A stretch of 5,555 nucleotides of DNA from an uncultured Blautia sp. GTDB lineage: Bacteria > Bacillota > Clostridia > Lachnospirales > Lachnospiraceae. Location: the NCBI GenBank assembly GCA_900539145.1, contig UQAX01000073.1, positions 1 through 5,555 on the forward strand, written 5' to 3'. The translations under genes were made by a program, and so were the position numbers. Under the pieces are notes generated by a model. That model was not told the DNA's origin, made no database searches, and saw nothing but the letters and a program-made list of their open reading frames with translations. Positions 1-5,555 of this stretch are shown here, in pieces (position 1 is the first letter of the stretch; each line of letters begins with the position of its first letter).

Positions 1-8
1 GGTACATA

Positions 9-422
9 ATGAAGAAAGTCAATCTTAGGGACTTATATCCCGATGTTTACAAAAATGATCACTTTGTAGAAGTAACCGAAGATGTGCTGGAGACGATCCA
101 AGCTGCTGAGCGTGCAGAAGCTGCCTATGACCGGAGGATGTATCGCTATAAGGCACATTACTCCCTGGACTGTGACAATGGCATTGAAAATGCGATCCTG
201 ATGAAGCCCCAGACACCGGAAATGCTTCTGGAAGAAAAGCAGCTGCGGGAGCAGCTCTATGCCGCTGTGATGGCTCTGCCGGAGAAGCAGGCTAAGCGGA
301 TCTATGCCCGGTATTACCTGGGTATGCGTGTGAGTGAGATCGCCGCGGCGGAGGGTGTAGACCCAAGCCGTGTCCGTGACAGCATCCGGCGCGGTCTGAA
401 TCAGTTGTCAAAGTATTTTTAG
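9..422 (+). CDS. Sigma-70 region 4-like DNA-binding protein of a conjugative element
   Basis: A 137-residue protein whose C-terminal half (about residues 72-137) resembles sigma-70 region 4. A helical segment containing LPEKQAKRIYARYY is followed by a helix-turn-helix around residues 107-135 (RVSEIAAAEGVDPSRVRDS). The N-terminal part is charged and shows no recognisable region 2, so it is unlikely to be a complete sigma factor that melts promoters alone. Small proteins of this type are commonly annotated as sigma factors in Firmicutes integrative elements, where they are thought to regulate transfer or excision genes; its target here is unknown. The ATG lies only 8 bases from the window edge, so its ribosome binding site is mostly unseen (GGT at 1-3 could be its end). 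The gene is clearly GC-richer than the transporter genes downstream (36 of 60 bases at 301-360), suggesting that it belongs to the element backbone rather than to the cargo. Confidence 0.8.
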   Translation: MKKVNLRDLYPDVYKNDHFVEVTEDVLETIQAAERAEAAYDRRMYRYKAHYSLDCDNGIENAILMKPQTPEMLLEEKQLREQLYAAVMALPEKQAKRIYARYYLGMRVSEIAAAEGVDPSRVRDSIRRGLNQLSKYF

Positions 423-436
423 GATAGCATAACAAT

Positions 437-480
437 GGGCGCAAGGTCTCAAAGTACTTTTGGCACAGGGCCTTGCGCCC
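437..480 (+). terminator. GC-rich stem-loop after the sigma-like gene; possible terminator without T-tract
   Basis: GGGCGCAAGG at 437-446 pairs perfectly with CCTTGCGCCC at 471-480, with up to three further pairs inward if G-T wobbles are allowed (447-449 with 468-470). The loop of about 24 bases contains a second small palindrome, AAAGTACTTT (451-460). The hairpin starts 14 bases after the sigma-like stop codon, where a terminator would be expected. However, the bases after it (TACCTACGCA) are not T-rich, so it is not a standard intrinsic terminator. It could be a factor-dependent terminator, an mRNA-stabilising structure or a protein-binding site. Confidence 0.4.
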
Positions 481-491
481 TACCTACGCAC

Positions 492-520
492 TTGTATTCT
501 TCGAGCAAATGAAATATAAT
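492..520 (+). promoter_or_regulatory. Sigma-A type promoter of the regulatory operon
   Basis: The -35 element TTGTAT (492-497) and a perfect -10 element TATAAT (515-520) are separated by exactly 17 bases. Transcription would begin near 527, giving a leader of about 19 bases before the ATG at 546. The promoter lies right after the 437-480 stem-loop and is the only convincing one upstream of the helix-turn-helix, response regulator and kinase genes, which are tightly packed and probably co-transcribed. No clear direct repeat for response regulator binding was found around the -35, so autoregulation is not shown by the sequence. Confidence 0.75.
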
Positions 521-533
521 AGAGAGGATTGTT

Positions 534-538
534 GGAGG
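534..538 (+). promoter_or_regulatory. Ribosome binding site that decides the start of the helix-turn-helix gene
   Basis: GGAGG at 534-538 is followed by three in-frame ATG codons at 540, 546 and 555. The spacings are 1, 7 and 16 bases respectively. Only the ATG at 546 has normal spacing, so it is chosen as the start; the ATG at 540 is too close to be used. Confidence 0.7.
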
Positions 539-545
539 TATGGAT

Positions 546-716
546 ATGGATTATATGACGCTCAGAGAGGCAAGTGAAAAATGGGGCATTTCCACCCGTC
601 AGATAAACTATTATTGCACGGAGGATCGTATCCCTGGTGCTGTAAAAATGGCTGGTGTCTGGCTAATACCCAAAGAGGCGGAGAAGCCATCAGATAAAAG
701 GAGAAAGAATCCGTGA
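546..716 (+). CDS. Small helix-turn-helix DNA-binding protein (excisionase/MerR-like fold)
   Basis: A 56-residue protein of the short winged helix-turn-helix type often seen in Clostridia mobile elements. The pattern is typical: MTLREASEKWGISTRQI (residues 4-20) forms the first helices and turn, then a Tyr-Tyr-Cys segment, the RIPGAVK turn (28-34) and the wing strand GVWLIPKEAEKP (37-48), ending in a basic tail (KRRKNP). Related folds occur in excisionases and at the N-terminus of MerR regulators, but there is no effector domain, so it probably only binds DNA. It is the first gene after the 492-520 promoter. Its TGA stop overlaps the ATG of the response regulator (TGATG), implying translational coupling and a role in the same circuit. 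It could instead be an element-maintenance protein that happens to share the transcript. The reading frame is too short for many gene callers. Confidence 0.75.
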   Translation: MDYMTLREASEKWGISTRQINYYCTEDRIPGAVKMAGVWLIPKEAEKPSDKRRKNP

Positions 717-1432
717 TGAATATGAGTTGTAAAAGTGAAACAATAGTAATTGTTGATGATGAACAGGAGATTGCCGATCTCCTTGAAGTATATTTGAAAA
801 ATGAAAGCTATGTAGTCCGCAAATTTTATAATCCGCTGGATGCACTGGCTTGTATTGAAAAAGAACCTGTTAGCCTTGCAATATTGGATGTGATGATGCC
901 GGAAATAGACGGTTTCTCTCTCTGTCAGAAGATACGCCAAAAGCACTTGTTCCCGATTATTATGCTAACTGCCAAAATCGCGGATATAGATAAGATACAG
1001 GGACTTACATTAGGGGCCGATGATTATATTGTCAAGCCATTCAATCCACTGGAAGTTGTAGCCCGAGTAAAAACACAGCTTCGGCGCTATAAACAGTATA
1101 ATACAAATCAAAGTGATCTTACCGCAGAACCCGCGGAATATGATGAAAAGGGACTTTACATCTGTCCAGCCAGCCATAAATGCACTTTGAACGGTGTGGT
1201 GTTACCGCTTACTCCATTTGAATTTAACATTCTATGGTACTTGTGCAAAAATCATGGCCGTGTGGTATCTGCGGAAGAACTTTTTGAAACAGTATGGGGC
1301 GAGAGGTTTTTTGAAAGCAATAACAATACTGTTATGGCACATATTGCCCGTATTAGGGAAAAGATGAGCGAACCAGCACGAAAGCCTAAATATATCAAAA
1401 CAGTTTGGGGGGTGGGCTATACCATTGAGTAA
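716..1432 (+). CDS. VanR-like OmpR-family response regulator
   Basis: A 238-residue two-domain transcription factor. The N-terminal receiver domain (about 8-125) has the acidic pair D14-D15 (IVDDE), the phosphoacceptor Asp58 (LAILDVMMP), switch Thr85 (MLTAK) and conserved Lys107 (VKPF), so it should be competent for phosphorylation. The C-terminal winged-helix domain (about 145-238) has LTPFEFNILWYL, the recognition-helix region NNTVMAHIARIREKM and the closing KYIKTVWGVGYTIE. The ending and the GLTLGADDYIVKPF stretch are very close to VanR. The gene is preceded by AGGAG (699-703). ATG at 716 overlaps the upstream stop and was chosen, but a GTG at 713 has better spacing (9 bases) and would add one residue. 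The cognate kinase overlaps its 3' end. The likely target is the transporter operon at 2659-5470, by position only. The VanR resemblance does not imply glycopeptide resistance, as no van resistance genes are present. Confidence 0.9.
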   Translation: MNMSCKSETIVIVDDEQEIADLLEVYLKNESYVVRKFYNPLDALACIEKEPVSLAILDVMMPEIDGFSLCQKIRQKHLFPIIMLTAKIADIDKIQGLTLGADDYIVKPFNPLEVVARVKTQLRRYKQYNTNQSDLTAEPAEYDEKGLYICPASHKCTLNGVVLPLTPFEFNILWYLCKNHGRVVSAEELFETVWGERFFESNNNTVMAHIARIREKMSEPARKPKYIKTVWGVGYTIE

Positions 1433-2546
1433 GCAGAAAGAACAAGGAACTGGAAGCAGGCTTTTTCACAAGCGCCTTGCCATAAAAACGACAATCCAGT
1501 TCATTACTATCATCATTCTCTTTGAAGTTGCCTATATCCTACTCAATTTACTTTTTTTAATCATTATGGGGGCAACTAATCTTGACCAGACGGAAGCATT
1601 TCAAGCCTTTAAGCCCTTCCTCATCCCTATTATGGTTGTAGTGTCGATTGCAGGGTGCAGTTATATTTCTTATCGTTTTATGTTGCGGCCTTTGGAACAT
1701 TTGGATGAGGTGGCGGAGGCGGCGCAAAAACTGGCACATCCAACTGATGCCCCTATCATATTGTCAGGCAACTTAAAAAATATGGAGGACGATTTGAACC
1801 GGGTGAGAGAACAAACATTGCAAAGTCTGAAAAACGCACAGATAGCCGATCAGCGTAGAGATGATTTATTGGTATATCTTGCCCACGATCTGAAAACACC
1901 ACTGACAAGTGTTCTTGGATATTTGAAACTGATTGAAGATGAACCAGAGATTACACCGGAGCTGGTATGTAAATATACTGGAATTGCCCGGAAGAAAGCT
2001 CAACGATTAGAGGAACTTATCAATGAGTTTTTTGAGATCACTCGTTTCAGTACACAGAAATTGTCATTAGAGCTTACACAAACTCATCTTAGCCGGATGC
2101 TCATGCAGATTACTTATGAATTTAATCCAATCCTTGCAGAAAAAGGGCTGGAATGGGATTTGCAGATTGCAGAGAATATTGAAATAATGTGTGATGCAGA
2201 TAAATTAGAACGGGCCATTGATAACTTGATACGAAATGCAGTCAATTACAGCTACCCTAACACAAAAATCTTTTTTTCGCTAACACAGATAAGTGATGGT
2301 ATTCGTATCTGCGTTCAAAACAAAGGACAAACCATACCGCCCGAAAAGTTGGAACGGATATTTGAACAGTTTTACCGACTGGATGCGGCTCGTTCTTCTG
2401 ATACTGGAGGGGCAGGTTTGGGGTTAGCAATTGCAAAGGAGATTATTGAACTGCATCATGGAACGATTGCAGCATATAGCGAAAATGAAAATATTCAGTT
2501 TATTATTCATCTTCCATTTGGCAGTCAGAAAATCGTAAGAAGTTAG
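1425..2546 (+). CDS. VanS-like membrane sensor histidine kinase
   Basis: A 373-residue kinase with two membrane segments (about 24-49 and 65-87) separated by only about 14 extracytoplasmic residues. These are followed by a short HAMP-like linker, a helical stretch, and the H-box YLAHDLKTPLTSVLGY with phosphorylated His154. The ATP-binding domain has the N-box (N267, N271 in DNLIRNAVNYS), a G1-like NKGQTIPPEKL, the F-box FEQFYRLD and the G2 box GGAGLGLAIAKEI (328-340). Asn299 replaces the usual Asp of G1, as in VanS itself. The predicted start is TTG at 1425 behind a purine-rich GGGGGGTGGG (1407-1416). It overlaps the response regulator by 8 bases; the first in-frame ATG would remove the first membrane helix. 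The pair should form one phosphorelay. With so small an outside loop, the signal is more likely sensed within the membrane or via a partner protein than by an extracellular domain. Confidence 0.9.
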   Translation: MSKQKEQGTGSRLFHKRLAIKTTIQFITIIILFEVAYILLNLLFLIIMGATNLDQTEAFQAFKPFLIPIMVVVSIAGCSYISYRFMLRPLEHLDEVAEAAQKLAHPTDAPIILSGNLKNMEDDLNRVREQTLQSLKNAQIADQRRDDLLVYLAHDLKTPLTSVLGYLKLIEDEPEITPELVCKYTGIARKKAQRLEELINEFFEITRFSTQKLSLELTQTHLSRMLMQITYEFNPILAEKGLEWDLQIAENIEIMCDADKLERAIDNLIRNAVNYSYPNTKIFFSLTQISDGIRICVQNKGQTIPPEKLERIFEQFYRLDAARSSDTGGAGLGLAIAKEIIELHHGTIAAYSENENIQFIIHLPFGSQKIVRS

Positions 2547-2589
2547 TCAGAAAGAAATCATACGGCACGCAGAATAAGCGGAAACACTT

Positions 2590-2638
2590 TTCCCCTTGTC
2601 TTGATATACTTTATGTATCAAGACAAGGGGAATTTTTT
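2590..2638 (+). terminator. Strong intrinsic terminator after the histidine kinase
   Basis: A perfect 17-base inverted repeat, 2590-2606 against 2616-2632 (arm TTCCCCTTGTCTTGATA), extends by one wobble and one A-T pair to leave a loop of about five bases. It is followed directly by six T residues (2633-2638). The reverse orientation lacks a T-tract, so it acts on + strand transcripts. It begins 43 bases after the kinase stop and ends 6 bases before the permease ribosome binding site, which largely separates regulatory and transporter transcripts. Confidence 0.85.
2602..2610 (+). promoter_or_regulatory. Candidate extended -10 promoter inside the terminator hairpin
   Basis: TGATATACT at 2602-2610 fits an extended -10 element (TG, one base, then TATACT, one mismatch from TATAAT). 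No good -35 is visible 16-18 bases upstream (the region reads GGAAACAC), which is tolerable for an extended -10 or an activated promoter. Transcription would start near 2617, within the right arm of the hairpin, so this transcript could not form the terminator, and its leader would be about 42 bases. It is proposed because the transporter operon otherwise has no visible promoter downstream of the terminator. The missing -35 would suit activation by the upstream response regulator, which is inference. Confidence 0.35.
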
Positions 2639-2658
2639 ATTGTTAGGAGGTATGCAAA

Positions 2659-4704
2659 ATGAAAAAGCTAATGACATTTTGTTTTATCATCCTCTTTAGT
2701 GTCTTATCAGCGTTGTCCTGCTTCAATTTTGCCTTTGATGCGCTTGATCGGATAGAGAGAGATAAAATCACAATCGTCATTGAAAAGCCATCAAATATCA
2801 GTGCTACAGATTTTCTGGGAGAGATAGATCGTGTAACAGAAGAACTCCACACGGACATCATGTTGCGCCGTGTGGAGAATAGAAACGGGAAAGCTCACTA
2901 TCAGTATTTCAAAACCAGTCATACCGCAGATTTTTTGAAAATCAGCACCAGTAAGGGAAATGCTCAATTAGGAAACGGCGAATGTATATCCACGATAACC
3001 CCTGCTGGATATAATGTTCATCGGCTAAACGCATCGGCGCTTATGCAGGATATTTCCTTTTATCCGTTAGGCGATGCGAAGCAATATGACCTTTCTGCGG
3101 CTACCTATTATGTGAGAATGGGGCAGCAATCATCCATAATTGATGCTATAACACAACTGGGTTATGTTGTTACAGTAAATCCGACATCCTATATTTCCGG
3201 GCAATTTTCTGTATTACTTTTCGGTTTTGTTCCTGCATTTATGCTGGTGGCAAGCATGGCATTTTATATTCTTTCAAATGGCAAGAAAAATGTTTTGAAA
3301 AAGATGGAGGGTTATACTACGCATGATGTTCTTGCGGATGAAGTCAAAAGTATATTCCCGATATTCGCCATCTGTTTTTTAATCATTGAAGTTGTAAGTC
3401 TAATTGTAGCGGCAGCTCTGTACCAAACTGCATTACTGCAATACATTCTGTTTTCTCTGCCAAACATTGCTGTACTGCTTATGGTCGCGCTGTGTGGATT
3501 TGGACTTTCTGCGCTGCTGGTTTGTAGACAGAACAGCGCAGAACACATAAAGGGGCGTGTTCCAAGGAGAGGGATTTACTTTACTACCATTCTTGCGAAA
3601 GGTGTATTTGTTGGGTTTATTATTTTTTTCTTATCCATCGCTATTAGGAATGTCACAATTTCTTATCACACAATGCAGACATCTCAATTTTTTGCAGATA
3701 AAGTGTCCGGGTATGTAACTGTCCCTGTTAATACAAGTAACGCTTCGATGCAAAATCTGAACGAGAACTACAAAGCGTTTTATTCCGCTACGGTAAACCG
3801 CTATAACGGTATCTTGGTGGATGCCAGTAATTATGAATATAACTTGATTAACGGACGCACACCTGCGGATGAATTTGGGCAGACCTCTATTACGGTCAAT
3901 CGCAATTATTTAGACTTCAACCCGATCTATGGAACGGACGGAAAGCAAATCTCTGATACTCAACTTTCGGTTACCGATTTTAATGTGCTTCTTCCCGTAT
4001 CAAAAGAGGGGGAAAAAGAAAAGTGGTGTGAATTTGTTCAGACAGCTTACGGGATGAAAGCGAATTTTATCCCCTATGACGGGAGCAACAATAAAGTCTA
4101 TTCCTACAATGCCAACACAGGAACTGGCGATCATGGGGCGTTGGATGAACCTGTAATCTTGGTAATTGAGGAAGAACAGCTTGAGGGGATCTTTGTTATA
4201 AGCTATTGTTCCAAAGGAGCCTACTTTTTGAATGTACCAACAGAAAACGCTTATGCAGAGCTACTTCCAACTTTACAGGAAACAGGGATCGCTTCTGTTA
4301 CGCTGGAAACACCTCCCGTCGCTTCCAGTTTTTTAGAAACAATCAACCATCAACGACAAATGCTGCTACTATATGGTACACAATCGGTTGTTCTGCTAAT
4401 TGGACTGTTTTGCTTGATTATATTCAGTGCGAAACTGTATTGCGAAAACTATAAAAATAAGATTGCCTGTTGTTTGATAGAAGGGTATTCTATGTTCCAC
4501 TGCATCCGAAATCATTTGATTGTAACGGTTATCTATTATGTAGTTGTCGTGGTAGGCTTGCGATTTGTGAGTATGACAATGCAAGTATCATTAAACTATT
4601 TACTTCTGCTGGTAGCATTTATCGGAGAACTGGCAATCACTTTGAGCGTTAGCCAAAGATATACCCAAAATAACCTTTATCAAATAGTGAAAGGAGCTGA
4701 ATGA
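2659..4704 (+). CDS. Bacteriocin-associated ABC transporter integral membrane protein (lactococcin 972 group)
   Basis: A 681-residue membrane protein. I read about eight hydrophobic segments: 6-26, 183-206, 232-255, 262-288, 306-330, 572-593, 617-636 and 645-664. Two large hydrophilic, presumably extracytoplasmic regions lie between them (about 27-181 and 331-570). Size and plan match the roughly 650-residue bacteriocin-associated integral membrane family, often found beside lactococcin 972-like bacteriocins and suggested, not proven, to give immunity; assignment is supported by the ATPase next door. The N-terminal segment could also be read as an uncleaved signal anchor. ATG 2659 follows AGGAGG (2645-2650) with 8-base spacing. 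The stop is one base before the ATPase start, so the two are co-translated as one transporter. Its low GC (18 of 60 bases at 2641-2700) contrasts with the sigma-like gene. Expected role: permease of an exporter or protective pump against an antimicrobial peptide. The substrate is unknown. Confidence 0.75.
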   Translation: MKKLMTFCFIILFSVLSALSCFNFAFDALDRIERDKITIVIEKPSNISATDFLGEIDRVTEELHTDIMLRRVENRNGKAHYQYFKTSHTADFLKISTSKGNAQLGNGECISTITPAGYNVHRLNASALMQDISFYPLGDAKQYDLSAATYYVRMGQQSSIIDAITQLGYVVTVNPTSYISGQFSVLLFGFVPAFMLVASMAFYILSNGKKNVLKKMEGYTTHDVLADEVKSIFPIFAICFLIIEVVSLIVAAALYQTALLQYILFSLPNIAVLLMVALCGFGLSALLVCRQNSAEHIKGRVPRRGIYFTTILAKGVFVGFIIFFLSIAIRNVTISYHTMQTSQFFADKVSGYVTVPVNTSNASMQNLNENYKAFYSATVNRYNGILVDASNYEYNLINGRTPADEFGQTSITVNRNYLDFNPIYGTDGKQISDTQLSVTDFNVLLPVSKEGEKEKWCEFVQTAYGMKANFIPYDGSNNKVYSYNANTGTGDHGALDEPVILVIEEEQLEGIFVISYCSKGAYFLNVPTENAYAELLPTLQETGIASVTLETPPVASSFLETINHQRQMLLLYGTQSVVLLIGLFCLIIFSAKLYCENYKNKIACCLIEGYSMFHCIRNHLIVTVIYYVVVVVGLRFVSMTMQVSLNYLLLLVAFIGELAITLSVSQRYTQNNLYQIVKGAE

Positions 4705-4705
4705 T

Positions 4706-5470
4706 ATGGCAGACATTATTTTATCAAATATTTGCAAAAGGTTCGGAGAAAAGACTTTGTTTGAAAATTTCTCTTTGAAAATAGAGCGAGGAGAATTTCT
4801 TTCCATTATGGGAGAAAGCGGTGCTGGAAAAACAACTCTGCTGAATATGATGGGTTTGCTTGATCGCCCAGATAGTGGAACTGTCGTCCTATGTGGCCAG
4901 AAGAACCCGGCCTTTTCTTCCCGTACAGCAGTTAATCTGCGCCGCCGCCATATTTCTTATTTATTTCAAAACTACGGTTTAATTGATACAGAAACCGTAG
5001 AAAACAATATGCGGATAGCAACTCATTTCAAATCTATTAGCAAGAAGAAAGAGCGTCGTCTGATTGCTGACGCATTGGAGCAAGTTGGTTTGCAGGGATA
5101 TGAGAAACGAAAAGTTTATACATTAAGCGGTGGTGAACAACAGCGTGTGGCGTTAGCGAAAGTAATTGTTAAATCTCCTCAGATCATTTTTGCGGATGAA
5201 CCAACCGGCAGCCTTGATGAATGTAATAGAGATTATGTGCTGGAAATTCTGCAAGAGCTGAACTACCAAGGGAAAACGATTGTTGTTGTCACTCACGATC
5301 CCCATGTAAACGAGTGTGCCCAGCGTCACATTATGCTAAAGGCAATTCGGAAAAGTAAAGAAGCCGAAGCATATACACGGGCGATGAATACCATTCGATT
5401 TTCATCGGAGCAAAAAGCACACATTATTAAATGTGTGGCAGATGAGAAAGAACAATCCAACAAGTTGTAA
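4706..5470 (+). CDS. ABC transporter ATP-binding protein, lactococcin 972 bacteriocin group
   Basis: A 254-residue ATPase with every catalytic motif intact: Walker A GESGAGKT (36-43), Q-loop Gln88 (LFQNYGLI), signature LSGGEQQR (140-147), Walker B IIFADE (160-165), D-loop SLDE (169-172) and switch His197 (VVVTHDP). The runs SYLFQNYGLIDTETVENN and YTLSGGEQQRVALAKVI strongly recall the putative bacteriocin-export ATPases of the lactococcin 972 group, which are usually about 205-215 residues long. ATG 4706 is preceded by AAGGAG (4691-4696, 9-base spacing) inside the end of the permease gene. It should power the permease encoded one base upstream. Residues after about 211 form an unusual charged C-terminal extension of some 44 residues with no counterpart I recognise. 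No terminator is visible in the 30 bases after the stop. Confidence 0.9.
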   Translation: MADIILSNICKRFGEKTLFENFSLKIERGEFLSIMGESGAGKTTLLNMMGLLDRPDSGTVVLCGQKNPAFSSRTAVNLRRRHISYLFQNYGLIDTETVENNMRIATHFKSISKKKERRLIADALEQVGLQGYEKRKVYTLSGGEQQRVALAKVIVKSPQIIFADEPTGSLDECNRDYVLEILQELNYQGKTIVVVTHDPHVNECAQRHIMLKAIRKSKEAEAYTRAMNTIRFSSEQKAHIIKCVADEKEQSNKL

Positions 5471-5502
5471 CTAATATAAGTTTTATCTATATCTGCCGGG
5501 CG

Positions 5503-5555
5503 ACGGCAAAAGAAAAAAAGCCGTCGTACAGCAGACACATTTCCACGCGCCTATG
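5503..5555 (+). CDS. Probable 5' end of a large serine recombinase, cut by the window edge, start codon not found
   Basis: From 5503 the frame reads TAKEKKPSYSRHISTRL and runs off the window. The KPSYSRHISTRL-type sequence is what I recall just before the catalytic AAAYVRLS segment of large serine recombinases (TnpX-like) that excise and integrate Clostridia conjugative elements. The catalytic serine lies beyond the window, so the call depends on this short N-terminal match. The frame is open from 5446, but contains no ATG, GTG or TTG, and no ribosome binding site precedes it. The start is therefore undefined: it may be lost, non-standard, or the gene may be a remnant. Its position after the cargo and opposite the sigma-like gene fits the integration module of the carrier element. 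Confidence 0.55.

Noticed and set aside
611..946. A 111-residue minus-strand reading frame across the regulator start
   Set aside because: It lies opposite the helix-turn-helix and response regulator genes, both well supported by motifs, and its translation shows no domain-like pattern.
2319..2321. Asn in place of Asp in the kinase G1 box as a sign of inactivity
   Set aside because: VanS has the same Asn-containing motif (KNTGSIP type) and is active; the H, N, F and G2 boxes are intact.
716..2546. Vancomycin resistance regulators, given the VanR/VanS resemblance
   Set aside because: No vanH, ligase, vanX, vanY or vanZ-like gene is in the window; the downstream genes are a transporter. VanRS-like pairs are widespread without glycopeptide resistance.
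2652..2654. ATG just after the permease AGGAGG as an alternative start
   Set aside because: It is one base from the ribosome binding site and in another frame from the long membrane protein.
2547..2658. A missed bacteriocin gene between kinase and permease
   Set aside because: The gap is only 112 bases, mostly taken up by the terminator hairpin and ribosome binding site, with no frame long enough for a lactococcin 972-like precursor.
4206..4652. Short + strand reading frames of 60-82 residues within the permease gene
   Set aside because: Out of frame with a well-supported membrane protein, without ribosome binding sites, and with cysteine/arginine-rich low-quality translations typical of shadow frames.
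5501..5526. CGACGGC / GCCGTCG inverted repeat after the ATPase as a terminator
   Set aside because: A 7-base stem with a 12-base A-rich loop, no T-tract on either strand, and it overlaps the recombinase-like coding frame.

Overview
The window looks like the accessory (cargo) part of an integrative and conjugative element from a gut-type Clostridia/Firmicutes host (Lachnospiraceae- or Ruminococcaceae-like). This rests on protein character only: a small sigma-70 region-4 protein of the kind common in such elements, a VanR/VanS-like two-component pair, AGGAGG-type ribosome binding sites, and, at the right edge, a reading frame that looks like the N-terminus of a large serine recombinase. No species can be named from this.

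Layout, all on the + strand. A sigma-like protein (9-422) is followed by a 123-base gap holding a GC-rich stem-loop (437-480) and a near-consensus promoter (TTGTAT, 17 bases, TATAAT; 492-520). The promoter drives a compact regulatory operon: a 56-residue helix-turn-helix protein (546-716), a VanR-like OmpR-family response regulator (716-1432, start overlapping the previous stop) and a VanS-like membrane histidine kinase (1425-2546, TTG start, 8-base overlap). A strong intrinsic terminator (2590-2638) closes that operon. An extended -10 element sits inside the terminator hairpin and may start the next transcript. The second operon is a 681-residue, two-part-ectodomain integral membrane protein (2659-4704) plus its ABC ATPase (4706-5470). 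Both resemble the lactococcin 972-group bacteriocin transporter/immunity proteins. The last ~50 bases (5503-5555) read as the start of a serine recombinase, but no normal start codon is visible for it.

Likely joint function (inference): the kinase and regulator sense an envelope-active compound or the state of the transporter, and switch on the ABC transporter for export of, or protection against, a bacteriocin-like peptide. No bacteriocin gene is present, so this looks like a mobile resistance/immunity module rather than a production cluster. It lies between the sigma-like gene and the recombinase of the carrier element, a usual place for cargo. There is no gene-free stretch longer than 300 bases; the largest gaps are 423-545 and 2547-2658, both described. 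No tRNA, rRNA, CRISPR array or insertion sequence was seen.
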